A stretch of DNA of 44,909 nucleotides from Flavivirga aquimarina (GCF_030540835.1 NZ_JAUOEK010000116.1:1-44909), one strand, 5' to 3'. Shown: positions 1 through 8,669, numbered from the stretch's first letter. Program-made: numbers and translations. Notes: generated by a model not told the origin, from the sequence alone.

Positions 1-5
1 TTTAT

Positions 6-115
6 GTCAGTTTGAGTGATTCTTGCAAAAAATCGTATCGAAAACCAATAAATTTTCGACTAAAAAAGCTTCTCGATACAAAATTCTTCCAGAATTTCAC
101 TCGAAGTGACTTCTG
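6..115. repeat. Intergenic palindromic repeat (imperfect inverted repeat)
   Basis: The left half (about 6-45) and right half (about 73-115) are imperfect reverse complements. The outer arms GTCAGTTTGAGTGA and TCACTCGAAGTGAC pair at 12 of 14 positions, and the inner arms share GTATCGA/TCGATAC. There is no coding potential. It resembles the palindromic spacer repeats scattered through Flavobacteriaceae genomes, an assignment made from memory. It sits just upstream of a truncated gene. Confidence 0.6.
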
Positions 116-185
116 AACTCTTAAGCAAGATTCACGTTAAATAGTAAAATTTAAAAATTCGGCTTGTGTTTCATCCGAAAAGTAA

Positions 186-608
186 CAGCTTATTTTCAGC
201 GCTACTTTTCATATACGGAGCCGTCAGACTGTCTCAAAATCTCTTATAACTAAAGAGAGAAGAGCTATTTATCAGCAGTATGTGAATTTGATTATTGGAA
301 TCTTCGCAAATACTAAATCCAATAAAGGAAACAATACTAACAAGATGCTTACTGACTTATATGAATTTTATAAAAAGTATGTACTGTATGCATCACCAAA
401 AGTTATAATCGCCTTTTCTGATTATTTTCAATTTATGTACCATCAAGATGAGAATAAGGAACTTGATTCCCTAACTCATTTGTTATTAATGACAAAAATA
501 ATGGCTGAAATGAGAAAAGATTTAGGTTTAAAAAACAATGACCTTGGAGAAAATGGACAGATGTTAATGAGAGCACTGATTAAAGACTATGATTCACTAA
601 TAAAATAA
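186..608 (+). pseudogene. 5'-truncated remnant of a hypothetical protein gene
   Basis: The reading frame is open from 186, after a stop at 183-185. The only convenient start is a GTG at 282, giving 108 residues, but sequence that looks like the same protein continues upstream of that GTG (about residues SLITKERRAIYQQYVNL). It is helical and charged, with the segments YEFYKKYVLYASPKVI and MRKDLG. From memory these match the C-terminal half of a larger family of unknown function whose members carry a longer N-terminal part. That part is missing here and is replaced by the non-coding palindromic repeat region. It ends directly at a 128-bp repeat. I read it as a decayed or truncated accessory gene. 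If the GTG is used, it could instead be a short intact protein. Function unknown. Confidence 0.5.
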
Positions 609-609
609 A

Positions 610-736
610 GCCAGTTTGCCGTATATAATTTATTGCTCGGTTCTAGCCTACTTACGAAAATCCTCGCGGATTTTCTATTCGGTTTCTATTTGCTAAATTT
701 AGTGCTTAAACCACGCAACAAACCATAAACACGTTA
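610..736 (+). repeat. Cassette-boundary-like repeat, copy 1
   Basis: This 127-nt element begins GCCAG and ends CGTTA. It aligns along its whole length with the 128-nt element at 1433-1560. Shared blocks include ACTTACGAA, ATTTGCTAAATT, GCTTAA and AACCATA. It carries a perfect 8-bp hairpin (656-663 with 668-675, loop TCGC). It starts just after the stop of the remnant gene and ends 15 nt before the start of the next gene. That layout resembles an integron attC site or a similar recombination boundary, but the textbook attC core is not present. Confidence 0.75.
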
Positions 737-751
737 CCTGCAAGCCAAAGA

Positions 752-1426
752 ATGAGCAATAAAGAAGAAAAAAATCAAATTGATATTTTTAAATCAGTAA
801 AGTCTAAAGCTATAACCGAATTAACACCTGAACTTCTTGAAACTGGACTTGATTTAATTGTAGAATCAGATGTTTTGAAGGATATACCAGTATTTGGAAT
901 TGGATTTAAAAGTTTTAGCTTGTATCAAAAAATCACGGAATCGTTTTTTACAAAAAAATTACTAAAATTTTTAATTGAACTTAAAGAAATCCCATTATCA
1001 GAACGAAAAAAATTCATTAATGAATTAGAATCTAAAAATCAGACTGCTAAGGCAGGTGAAAAACTTTTAATAACACTTAATAGATTAAATGAAGATGAAA
1101 AAGCTACCTTTATTGGTAGATTATTCAAGCATACAATATTGGGTAAATTAGAATACACGGAATTTAATAGACTTACTCACATAATTGACAATGCCTATCT
1201 GGATGACTTAAAATTACTAAAAAACAATAAACATTTAAGTTATATAAGTCCTGACATTAAATCTAACTTGCACCAATTAGGTATTCTAAATCAATCTATT
1301 TCAGATATAGGTGAGGAATTAAAATTTCTAAAGAAAGTGACAGGTAGTATAGATGGAGCTAAAGCAAAACTGCTTTTCAAAATTAATGATATTGGTTTGA
1401 AATTTATTGAGTTTGGATTTGAATAA
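752..1426 (+). CDS. Accessory hypothetical protein, 224 aa
   Basis: The function is not recognised. The protein is lysine-rich and mostly helical, with no signal peptide. A short uncharged stretch around residues 40-60 contains DIPVFGIGFK, followed by a conserved-looking block FLIELKEIPLSERKKFI at about residues 88-104. From memory, similar proteins with the KDIP-FG and FL-EL--IP--ER blocks occur sporadically in many bacteria as single accessory genes. The ATG lies 15 nt after repeat copy 1, and the stop lies a few bases before repeat copy 2, so the gene is bracketed like a cassette. It has no obvious promoter of its own outside the repeat. Confidence 0.7.
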   Translation: MSNKEEKNQIDIFKSVKSKAITELTPELLETGLDLIVESDVLKDIPVFGIGFKSFSLYQKITESFFTKKLLKFLIELKEIPLSERKKFINELESKNQTAKAGEKLLITLNRLNEDEKATFIGRLFKHTILGKLEYTEFNRLTHIIDNAYLDDLKLLKNNKHLSYISPDIKSNLHQLGILNQSISDIGEELKFLKKVTGSIDGAKAKLLFKINDIGLKFIEFGFE

Positions 1427-1432
1427 AATGAA

Positions 1433-1560
1433 GCCAGCAGCTGTGTGTAATAATTACTTGGTCACTGCCGACTTACGAACATTCCTGCGGAATATTCTAT
1501 CTGTGATTTATTTGCTAAATTAGTTGCTTAACCACACGACTAACCATACACTGACCGTTA
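1433..1560 (+). repeat. Cassette-boundary-like repeat, copy 2
   Basis: This 128-nt element begins GCCAG and ends CGTTA, and is a diverged copy of 610-736. The central hairpin is kept: 1477-1485 pairs with 1489-1497 around a TGC loop with one mismatch, although its sequence differs from copy 1. Conservation of the fold despite base changes suggests that structure matters. It lies immediately after the stop of the 224-aa gene and 9 nt before the first ATG of the next gene. Confidence 0.75.
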
Positions 1561-1569
1561 TGCTCAATT

Positions 1570-2355
1570 ATGAAATGCCATATGAAATTTAAGGATATAA
1601 TTATTATTTACATATTTTTTACTTCATTTAATCTATTTTCGTTACAAGAATTTAATGGGTTACCTTTTTATGTAACAGCTGAAAGTGGATTATCCATAAG
1701 AGAAAAACCATCTTTGGAATCTAAAAAAATTGGAAAATTAGAATATAAATCTAAAGTCATAATAAAAAAAGTTTTACCTAATAAGTTCGAAACAATTCTT
1801 GATGAGGGATTGAAAATTTCTTCAAATTGGATACAAATAGAAAATCCTGCAAATCCAAAATTAGAATCATATATTTTTGGAGGTTTTTTAAATCAAAAAA
1901 AATTAGAAGTGAGTAGTAAAATAGACACTACCAATTGGGTGGGCCTCAAACTGAAAAAACATAATATTTCATTGAAACAACCTAAAAACTGGATAAACAT
2001 AACATCAAAAACAAATAGTTATTATAATTGGAATAAGAACAACATATTAATAACTCACGAAGATGGAATTGACCCCACACAAGTTATTATTAAAATACAG
2101 AATAATTCATTAGCAGAATCAGAAAGAAATCTTTTGGGTAAAGAATGGTTTAAAAAAATTGAGGAATTGATTATTAATAATAAAAAGGTAATAAAATGTA
2201 CGTTTTTTTTCGACAACCAATGCTCAAACATCCAATATCTACATAAGATAACTGAAAATAAGTTAATGATAATTGAAGTTTCAGGAACTTGTGTTTCTCA
2301 CTCAAAGGAATATGACGAAACAAAAATAAAAGTTGCTGAAAGCATAAAATATTGA
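1570..2355 (+). CDS. Secreted SH3b-domain protein, about 257-261 aa
   Basis: The N-terminus is a signal peptide: a few lysines, then a hydrophobic run rich in I, F and L ending near FSLQ. Residues ~30-110 look like a bacterial SH3 (SH3b) domain, with the segment YVTAESGLSIREKPS, the usual beta-turn spacing, and a terminal YIFGGFL strand. The C-terminal half has no family I recognise. The ATG at 1570 or the in-frame ATG at 1582 could start it, and 1582 gives a cleaner signal peptide. It directly follows repeat copy 2 and, unlike the gene before it, has no clear repeat copy after it. It probably acts in the periplasm or at the cell envelope; substrate unknown. Confidence 0.7.
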   Translation: MKCHMKFKDIIIIYIFFTSFNLFSLQEFNGLPFYVTAESGLSIREKPSLESKKIGKLEYKSKVIIKKVLPNKFETILDEGLKISSNWIQIENPANPKLESYIFGGFLNQKKLEVSSKIDTTNWVGLKLKKHNISLKQPKNWINITSKTNSYYNWNKNNILITHEDGIDPTQVIIKIQNNSLAESERNLLGKEWFKKIEELIINNKKVIKCTFFFDNQCSNIQYLHKITENKLMIIEVSGTCVSHSKEYDETKIKVAESIKY

Positions 2356-2398
2356 TTAAAGAAAAACTAAATACAACAAAGAACTGAGTTGAAAAACA

Positions 2399-2414
2399 AG
2401 CAATTTTAATTGCT
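2399..2414. terminator. Small hairpin between convergent genes
   Basis: AGCAAT and ATTGCT flank a TTTA centre in the gap between the SH3b gene and the convergent ferredoxin gene. The stem is weak and AT-rich with no long T-run, so the terminator role is tentative. The bases after it (TTGCTAAATTTA, 2411-2422) also occur inside the cassette-like repeat, so this may be what is left of a third copy. Confidence 0.3.
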
Positions 2415-2444
2415 AAATTTAATCATACCCAAAACCATTCTCCC

Positions 2445-2795
2445 CTATTCCGTATGCAACCAAGCCTTCTTCTCAAGTAAAGTCTCTTCAGATTCAACAT
2501 GATCTTCATCAGGAACACAACAATCAACAGGGCAAACCGATGCACATTGCGGTTCGTCATGAAAGCCTTTACACTCAGTACACTTATCAGGTACAATAAA
2601 ATAAAACTCATCAGAAACAGGGTCGTTTTCGGCATCGGCATCAACTTCGCCACCATTTGGTAAAGTAACCATACCACTTAAAGACGTTTCATCAGAGTAA
2701 GACCATTCCTGATCTGGCTCGTAAATTGCATTGTTTGGGCATTCAGATACGCATGCATCACAATTTATACATTCATCGGTTATTATGATCGCCAT
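2445..2795 (-). CDS. 2[4Fe-4S] ferredoxin, Alvin-type
   Basis: A 116-aa soluble electron carrier. Cluster I ligands are in C9-x2-C12-x2-C15-x3-C19-P. Cluster II follows the Alvin-type pattern C72-x2-C75-x8-C84-x3-C88-P, with further cysteines at 92 and 93. An acidic ~50-residue loop separates the two cluster motifs, longer than in clostridial ferredoxins. It is divergent from korA across a 185-bp gap. In this class, 2-oxoacid:ferredoxin oxidoreductases reduce such ferredoxins. Given the missing NADH module in the adjacent complex I operon, this protein is the obvious candidate to carry electrons from KorAB to NuoI. That link is inference from position and chemistry. Confidence 0.9.
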   Translation of the reverse strand: MAIIITDECINCDACVSECPNNAIYEPDQEWSYSDETSLSGMVTLPNGGEVDADAENDPVSDEFYFIVPDKCTECKGFHDEPQCASVCPVDCCVPDEDHVESEETLLEKKAWLHTE

Positions 2796-2980
2796 GATTT
2801 ATTTATTTAAAAGAAACGATTTTGTAAAGTTAAATGTCATTTTAAAATATTAATATGATAAATTTCATGTTTCTTCATATAAAATTAAATTACATTTAAA
2901 CCACACATTTCGTATAAATTTATTAAATATTTGGTAAATATTTAATAAATTTAGTTAAAATATTTAATTTTTGGTAAAGG
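2796..2980. promoter_or_regulatory. Divergent promoter region, ferredoxin / korA
   Basis: A very AT-rich 185-bp gap between divergent start codons must hold promoters for both directions. A TTTG at 2930-2933 could be a -33 element for korA, but no exact TAnnTTTG box follows at the right distance. The closest is TAATTTTTG at 2965-2973, which has one extra base. GGTAAAGG just before the korA ATG is a modest ribosome-binding site. Confidence 0.4.
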
Positions 2981-4837
2981 ATGGCCACAACTGAAATAAA
3001 ACACCAACCAGAAGTACTAGAAGCAGTAATTATTAGATTTGTAGGAGACTCGGGAGATGGGATGCAATTAACAGGCACGCAATTTTCTGATACCTCAGCT
3101 ATGTTTGGTAACGATATTGCTACATTTCCTAACTATCCAGCAGAAATTAGAGCCCCACAAGGGAGTTTATATGGTGTTTCAGGATTTCAGGTTCATATAG
3201 GAAGTGTAGAAATTAGTACACCCGGAGATGAGGTAGATTTATTGGTAGCCATGAACCCGGCCGGATTAAAAACGAACTTGCATGCCGTTAAGCCCGGGCA
3301 TACCATTATAGTAGATACAGATGCCTTTACCAAAAAGAACTTAGAAAAAGCACAATACGATAGCAATCCATTAGAAGATGGAAGCTTAGAAAACTATAGA
3401 GTTATCGAAGTAACCATGACTTCCTTAACCAAAGAAGCCTTAAAAGATGTAGAAGGCTTAGATAACAAAAGCATAACCCGAAGCAAGAATATGTTTGCTT
3501 TAGGCATGGTGTATTGGATGTACGATAGATCTACCGATCATACCATAGCCTTTTTTAAGAATAAGTTTAAGACAAAGCCACAACTCATAGAAGCCAATAC
3601 GAAGGTGCTAAATACGGGTTACTACTTTGCAGAAACCTTGGAGCTAATACCTAATTCCTATACCGTTGCCCCTGCAAAAATGGAATCCGGTACATATAGA
3701 ATTATAATGGGTAATACAGCAACAGCCTGGGGGTTTTTGGCAGCATCAGAGAAATGCGGATTAGATTTGTTTTTAGGATCTTACCCAATAACACCTGCAT
3801 CCGATATTCTTCATGAACTAGCTAAACACAAGCACTTTGGCGTAAAAACATTTCAGGCAGAAGATGAGATAGCAGGTATAACCTCAGCCATAGGAGCTTC
3901 CTTTGCAGGGAATTTGGCAATTACTACCACATCAGGACCAGGATTGGCGCTTAAAGGAGAAGCCTTAGGTTTGGCCATGATGATAGAAATGCCTTTGGTG
4001 GTCGTTAATGTTCAACGCGGCGGACCATCTACAGGATTGCCGACAAAAACAGAGCAGTCCGATTTACTTCAAACATTATATGGAAGAAATGGAGAAAGTC
4101 CGGTGATTGTTTTAGCGGCAAGTACACCTTCAAATTGTTTCGACTTTGCCTATGAAGCAGCGAAACTTACTATAGAACACATGACTCCTGTAGTCTTGTT
4201 AAGCGACGGGTATATAGCAAATGGTTCTGCACCATGGAAGATTAAATCAGTTAGCGATATGCCGGACATAAACAATAATATTATTCATAAAGCTAAAGAA
4301 AATTGGCATCCTTATGATAGGAATGAAAAAACGTTGGCGCGCGATTGGGCCATACCAGGAACACCCGGTTTAGAACATCGAGTAGGCGGATTGGAAAAAG
4401 ATCGAATAAGTGGCAATGTGTCTTATGTTCCCGATAACCATGAGTACATGGTAAATATTAGAGCAGAGAAAATTATGCGCGTTCAAAATTCAATTCCCGA
4501 GTTAACTACGGCATTTTCAGATGAAGGCGATTTGCTTGTTATAGGTTGGGGAGGCACCTATGGGTCTTTGTATTCCACAGTAAAGCATATTAAAGAAGAA
4601 GGGTTTAATACCATTGGTTTTGCTCATTTTAATTATATAAATCCGCTGCCTAAAAATACAGCGGAAGTACTAAAACGATTTAAAAAGATCGTCGTATGCG
4701 AATTAAACAATGGTCAGTTTGCAAAAGTGTTGAAATTGAATTTTAATGACTTTAATATTTTGCAGTTTAACAAGATTCAAGGACTACCATTTGGTAATGA
4801 AGAATTAGTTCAAAAATTTAAACAATTGGTAAAATAA
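2981..4837 (+). CDS. korA: 2-oxoacid:ferredoxin oxidoreductase, alpha/gamma fusion (KorA)
   Basis: 618 aa. Residues ~14-200 are the gamma domain (VGDSGDGMQ at ~21-29) fused to the alpha subunit. The alpha part has the YPITPAS motif at ~268-274, which positions 2-oxoacid and CoA in this family, and PSTGLPTK at ~349-356. With KorB it oxidises a 2-oxoacid plus CoA to acyl-CoA and CO2 and reduces ferredoxin. 2-oxoglutarate is the usual substrate for this two-subunit architecture, but sequence alone does not exclude other 2-oxoacids. The korB start follows two bases after the stop, and the nuo genes follow on the same strand, so this is the first gene of the complex I operon. Confidence 0.92.
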   Translation: MATTEIKHQPEVLEAVIIRFVGDSGDGMQLTGTQFSDTSAMFGNDIATFPNYPAEIRAPQGSLYGVSGFQVHIGSVEISTPGDEVDLLVAMNPAGLKTNLHAVKPGHTIIVDTDAFTKKNLEKAQYDSNPLEDGSLENYRVIEVTMTSLTKEALKDVEGLDNKSITRSKNMFALGMVYWMYDRSTDHTIAFFKNKFKTKPQLIEANTKVLNTGYYFAETLELIPNSYTVAPAKMESGTYRIIMGNTATAWGFLAASEKCGLDLFLGSYPITPASDILHELAKHKHFGVKTFQAEDEIAGITSAIGASFAGNLAITTTSGPGLALKGEALGLAMMIEMPLVVVNVQRGGPSTGLPTKTEQSDLLQTLYGRNGESPVIVLAASTPSNCFDFAYEAAKLTIEHMTPVVLLSDGYIANGSAPWKIKSVSDMPDINNNIIHKAKENWHPYDRNEKTLARDWAIPGTPGLEHRVGGLEKDRISGNVSYVPDNHEYMVNIRAEKIMRVQNSIPELTTAFSDEGDLLVIGWGGTYGSLYSTVKHIKEEGFNTIGFAHFNYINPLPKNTAEVLKRFKKIVVCELNNGQFAKVLKLNFNDFNILQFNKIQGLPFGNEELVQKFKQLVK

Positions 4838-4839
4838 TT

Positions 4840-5853
4840 ATGGACACAACGGTTGAAAATAAATATACGTTTAAAGACTTTGCAAGCGATCAGGAAGTTA
4901 GATGGTGCCCCGGTTGCGATGACTATGTTATTTTACGCGCCATGCAAAAGGCACTTCCAGAAATAGGAGTAAAAAAAGAAGATATTGTTTTTATATCAGG
5001 CATAGGTTGTTCCTCTCGTTTTCCATATTATATGGATACCTATGGGATGCATAGTATTCATGGAAGAGCACCAGCCATTGCAACAGGAACAAAATTGGCA
5101 AACCCTAATTTAAGCGTATGGGTTATTACGGGTGATGGAGATTCTATGGCTATAGGAGGAAATCATTTTATACATGCCTTAAGAAGAAATGTAGATTTAA
5201 ATATTTTACTGTTTAACAATGAAATATACGGCCTCACAAAAGGTCAGTTTTCCCCAACCTCTTTAGTAGGACAGAAAACAAAATCGTCACCTTACGGAAA
5301 TACACAACCCCCATTTTCTGCCGGTGAATTAGCCATAGGTGCACAAGCACGTTTTTTTGCCAGAATTGGCGGAAATACACCAAAAGAAATGACCCAGATT
5401 TTTATTGAGGCCGAAAAGTTTAAAGGCACTTCTTTAATAGAAGTCATGCAGAATTGCCCAATTTTTAATGATGGTTGTTTTGACCAATTTACAGATAAGG
5501 CCGTTCGAGCAGATAAGCAGTTGTTTGTAGAACATGGTAAGCCCATGATTTTTGGTAAAGATCGTAATCAAGGGCTTGTTTTAAACGGACTGAAATTAGA
5601 AGTCGTTGCCATTGGAGAAAATAATATTACCGAAGAAGATATCTTGGTTCATGATGCAAAAGAACAAGATCCGACATTACACCAAATGTTGGTTAGATTA
5701 GATTATCCAAAAGTTATGGGAGTTATAAGAAGTTTTAATGATATAACCCTGGAAGAAAGAAAAGATGCGCAAACACAAGAAGTGAAGTCGAATTCTAAAT
5801 TTAGAAAAACGGATGATTTGTTTTTTTCAGGAGACATATACGAAGTTGAATAA
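4840..5853 (+). CDS. korB: 2-oxoacid:ferredoxin oxidoreductase, beta subunit (KorB)
   Basis: 337 aa. The thiamine diphosphate-binding subunit, also expected to bind one [4Fe-4S] cluster. It shows WCPGC at residues 22-26, a further conserved GIGCSSR, the TPP/Mg motif starting GDGDS near residue 98 and ending NNEIYGLT near 126-133, and a late cysteine in the NDGC segment. It forms the catalytic pair with KorA. It is separated from nuoA by only 14 bp with no terminator between, so 2-oxoacid oxidation and complex I are very likely co-transcribed. Confidence 0.92.
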   Translation: MDTTVENKYTFKDFASDQEVRWCPGCDDYVILRAMQKALPEIGVKKEDIVFISGIGCSSRFPYYMDTYGMHSIHGRAPAIATGTKLANPNLSVWVITGDGDSMAIGGNHFIHALRRNVDLNILLFNNEIYGLTKGQFSPTSLVGQKTKSSPYGNTQPPFSAGELAIGAQARFFARIGGNTPKEMTQIFIEAEKFKGTSLIEVMQNCPIFNDGCFDQFTDKAVRADKQLFVEHGKPMIFGKDRNQGLVLNGLKLEVVAIGENNITEEDILVHDAKEQDPTLHQMLVRLDYPKVMGVIRSFNDITLEERKDAQTQEVKSNSKFRKTDDLFFSGDIYEVE

Positions 5854-5867
5854 ATAAAAAAAACCTT

Positions 5868-6218
5868 ATGGGATCTGAAGCTATTATTGTTTTCTTTCTT
5901 GCTGGAGTGGTATTAGTCGCCGGCTCTAATTTTTTATCAAATTTAATTTCACACAAGTCCGATAATGCGCAAAAAAGAGAACCGTACGAAAGCGGTATGA
6001 AAACCATAGGGCCTACATGGGTTCAATTTAAAGTAGGGTACTATCTGTTTGCAATTTTGTTTTTAATTTTTGATGTTGAAGTTGCCTTCTTAGTGCCATG
6101 GGCGGTTGTATTTCAAGATTTTGGAGGCGTTGCTTTTATTGAAATAATCATATTTCTATTCATATTGGGCCTTGGGCTGCTTTATGCTTGGAAAAAAGGA
6201 GCTTTAAAATGGGAGTAG
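5868..6218 (+). CDS. nuoA: Complex I subunit NuoA
   Basis: 116 aa with three membrane segments (~5-25, ~60-82, ~87-108). It has the family motifs EPYESG in the loop after TM1 and FDVEVAFL in TM2. NuoA is a small core membrane subunit near the quinone site, packing with NuoH, J and K. Its end overlaps the start of nuoB by about 10 nt, typical of translational coupling. Confidence 0.95.
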   Translation: MGSEAIIVFFLAGVVLVAGSNFLSNLISHKSDNAQKREPYESGMKTIGPTWVQFKVGYYLFAILFLIFDVEVAFLVPWAVVFQDFGGVAFIEIIIFLFILGLGLLYAWKKGALKWE

Positions 6219-6775
6219 ATAACACATATAAAATTCCAGATGATTTTCCCGGAAAAGTAATTCCGGCAGGAAATGGAGCAAATATTGTTGTTACCTCATT
6301 AGATAAAATAATTAATTGGGGGCGCTCAAACTCCCTTTGGTCTTTATATTTTGGAACAAGTTGCTGTGCTATAGAAATGATGCAAACCGGAGCAGCGAGA
6401 CACGATTATTCCAGATTTGGATTTGAAGTTGCACGGCCTTCCCCACGTCAGGCAGATTTAATAATTATTGCAGGAACCATAGTCAATAAAATGGCACCCG
6501 TTTTACGAAGACTTTACGACCAAATGGCAGAACCCAGATACGTTATAGCTATGGGAGCCTGTGCCATTTCAGGAGGACCGTTTTTTTATAACACCTACTC
6601 AGTAGTAAAAGGAGCAGATCATGTTATTCCTGTAGATGTTTATGTACCCGGATGTCCTCCCAGACCAGAAGCATTATTAGAAGGCATGCTTATGCTACAA
6701 GATAAAATTAGAACAGAGAGCATGAAAGATAAAAAGAACCCTATCGAAGGGTTTGATGAAGGCTTTTATAAGTAA
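6209..6775 (+). CDS. nuoB: Complex I subunit NuoB (cluster N2 subunit)
   Basis: 188 aa from the ATG at 6209 (MGVDNTYK). An ATG at 6188 is in frame but would add seven residues unlike the family and a longer overlap with nuoA. N2 cluster ligands are all present: adjacent C52-C53, C118 and C149 in the PGCPPRPE motif. NuoB passes electrons from NuoI to quinone at the NuoD interface, so the quinone-reducing end of the complex is intact here. Confidence 0.95.
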   Translation: MGVDNTYKIPDDFPGKVIPAGNGANIVVTSLDKIINWGRSNSLWSLYFGTSCCAIEMMQTGAARHDYSRFGFEVARPSPRQADLIIIAGTIVNKMAPVLRRLYDQMAEPRYVIAMGACAISGGPFFYNTYSVVKGADHVIPVDVYVPGCPPRPEALLEGMLMLQDKIRTESMKDKKNPIEGFDEGFYK

Positions 6776-6779
6776 TATT

Positions 6780-7328
6780 ATGACTAACGAAGCATTACAA
6801 AAATTAATAAGCAGTTGGTTTCCCAATCCAGAAGCTGGTATAACCCCAGAACCAATTCAGGTTTCTGAAGGAGAAGGCATAGCGGAACCTCAGGAGCCTA
6901 TTAATCCAAGTCTTTTGGAATTTACAGAAGAAGGCTCACAGTTTTTAAATGTTTCGGTAAAACCTGAAAACTTACATGAATTAATGACCCAGTTAAAAGC
7001 TAGTAACGAAACAAGTTTTGATTATTTGTTTTGTTTAAGCGGGGTAGATTGGGGAACAGCATTAGGAGTGGTGTATCATTTAGAATCTACTACATATCGT
7101 CATAGCATAGTTGTAAAAGTAAAAACAGAAGATAGAGAAGATCCAAACTTCGATTCAGTTTGTGATATATGGAGAACAGCAGAATTCCATGAACGTGAGG
7201 TGTTTGATTTTTTTGGTATAAAGTTCCATAATCATCCAAATTTAAAGCGTCTTTTCTTAACAGAAGAATGGGATGGTTTTCCACTTAGAAAAGATTATGT
7301 AGACGAAATAAACATGGTTATTAAATAA
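6780..7328 (+). CDS. nuoC: Complex I subunit NuoC
   Basis: 182 aa from the ATG at 6780 (MTNEALQK). An in-frame ATG at 6753 lies inside nuoB and would add nine unlikely residues. The NuoC signature spans the WRTAEFHEREVFDFFGI segment and the following RLFLTEEWDGFPLRKDY. Residues ~10-45 form a Pro/Glu-rich insertion before the conserved domain. It is separate from nuoD here, not fused as in E. coli. It is a peripheral-arm subunit that docks with NuoD. Confidence 0.93.
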   Translation: MTNEALQKLISSWFPNPEAGITPEPIQVSEGEGIAEPQEPINPSLLEFTEEGSQFLNVSVKPENLHELMTQLKASNETSFDYLFCLSGVDWGTALGVVYHLESTTYRHSIVVKVKTEDREDPNFDSVCDIWRTAEFHEREVFDFFGIKFHNHPNLKRLFLTEEWDGFPLRKDYVDEINMVIK

Positions 7329-7333
7329 AGGTT

Positions 7334-8458
7334 ATGCAAGAAACCACAACCATAAATAATAATTTCAAATCTGAAGAGTATTTCATTAATATGGGGCCTC
7401 AACACCCTGCTACACATGGAGTACTACGTCTTTTATTGACTATAGATGGCGAGATTATTAAAAAGGTAGAACCGGATCTTGGATATATACATCGTTCCAT
7501 AGAAAAAATGTGTGAACGGGACAGCTACCAGCAAATCGTTCATTTAACAGACAGGATGGATTATTTGTCCTCGCATATAAATAACGAAGCTGTTTGCTTA
7601 ACTGTCGAAAATGCCCTGCAATTAGAAATTCCAGAACGCGTCAAGGTTGTTAGAACCATTATTGGCGAACTCACCCGAATAGCGTCGCATTGTTTATGGT
7701 GGGGAGTTATGGGTATGGATGTTGGCGCACTGACTACCTATTTTTATGGGTTTAGAGATCGCGAAATGATCAATGATATTTTTGAAGAAACCTGTGGTGC
7801 ACGATTAACTATGAACTATAACGTACCGGGAGGTTTAATGTGGGATATTCACCCCAATTTCGTTAACCGTGTTAAAGCATTTGTAAAACATTTTAAAACC
7901 AAAATACCAGAATACGATAGACTGCTAACGGGCAATGTGATTTTTCAAAAGAGAACAAAAGGCGTAGGTGTTTTATCCAAAGAAGATGCTATTTCCTTTG
8001 GGGCTTCCGGTCCCGTTGGCCGCGGGTCGGGATACTCATGCGATGTTAGAAAATACCACCCCTATAGCGCATTAGATAAAGTGACATTTAAAGAATCCTT
8101 ACAAACAGCAGGTGATACGTTTGCGAGGTATCAAGTTCGAATTCAGGAAATGTGGCAGTCTTTGTCTATTGTAGAACAGTTAATCGATAATATTCCAGAA
8201 GGAGAACATCGCGTAAAAACAAATGCAGTAATAAAACTACCAAAAGGAGAATTTTATCAAAAAGTTGAAACGGCAAGAGGTGAGCTAGGTGTTTATGTTA
8301 TAAGTACAGGAACAAAAAATCCTTATAGATTAAAGTTTAGATCACCCGGATTTTCCAACCTGTCCTTACTAAATCATATAGCTGTTGGAGGCAAAATAGG
8401 AGATTTAGTAGCAACAATGGCCACATTAGACTTGGTAATTCCGGATATAGATCGATGA
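7334..8458 (+). CDS. nuoD: Complex I subunit NuoD (quinone-site subunit)
   Basis: 374 aa. It shows the family hallmarks GPQHPATHGVLR near residues 22-33, the conserved GYIHRSIEK segment, TDRMDYLSS, and the C-terminal SLLNHIAVGGKIGDLVATMATLD. It is homologous to the large subunit of [NiFe] hydrogenases but lacks the Ni ligands. It starts five bases after nuoC. After its stop the usual nuoE-nuoF-nuoG genes are missing and a 238-bp non-coding gap leads directly to nuoH. Confidence 0.95.
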   Translation: MQETTTINNNFKSEEYFINMGPQHPATHGVLRLLLTIDGEIIKKVEPDLGYIHRSIEKMCERDSYQQIVHLTDRMDYLSSHINNEAVCLTVENALQLEIPERVKVVRTIIGELTRIASHCLWWGVMGMDVGALTTYFYGFRDREMINDIFEETCGARLTMNYNVPGGLMWDIHPNFVNRVKAFVKHFKTKIPEYDRLLTGNVIFQKRTKGVGVLSKEDAISFGASGPVGRGSGYSCDVRKYHPYSALDKVTFKESLQTAGDTFARYQVRIQEMWQSLSIVEQLIDNIPEGEHRVKTNAVIKLPKGEFYQKVETARGELGVYVISTGTKNPYRLKFRSPGFSNLSLLNHIAVGGKIGDLVATMATLDLVIPDIDR

Positions 8459-8514
8459 TAAGAGGTATAGAAAATTAAAATATTAATTTAAAAGAAAATA
8501 ATAATTAGGTTAAC

Positions 8515-8669
8515 GTGAGTTCGAGTTAAGACAAGTTCATTTTAAGGATAAACTCAATAATATTGTTACTTGTCGCCTTGAGCGCAGTCGAAAGGTCATT
8601 AAAATATACAAGTTTAAATAGGTTTCGACTGCGCTCAACCTGACACTCAAATTGTTAAATCGAACTCAC
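8515..8669. repeat. Large inverted repeat where nuoEFG would lie
   Basis: The outer arms GTGAGTTCGAGTTAA (8515-8529) and TTAAATCGAACTCAC (8655-8669) pair with one mismatch. The inner arms TTGAGCGCAGTCGAAA (8578-8593) and TTTCGACTGCGCTCAA (8623-8638) pair perfectly over 16 bp. The element is non-coding. From memory, GAGCGCAGTCGAA palindromes are common intergenic repeats in Flavobacteriaceae. It interrupts an otherwise tightly packed operon between nuoD and nuoH, so the transcript must either read through a long stem-loop or restart. Confidence 0.8.

Noticed and set aside
610-736. True IntI-type attC site
   Set aside because: The 3' end does not match the GTTRRRY core and no integrase is visible, so only a cassette-like repeat is claimed.
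2423-2677. Reading frame on the minus strand with hydrophobic residues overlapping the ferredoxin gene
   Set aside because: It overlaps the clear 2[4Fe-4S] ferredoxin in another frame and has no family features.
6753-6779. Upstream start for nuoC inside nuoB
   Set aside because: The ATG at 6780 just after the nuoB stop avoids a 23-base overlap and gives a family-like N-terminus.
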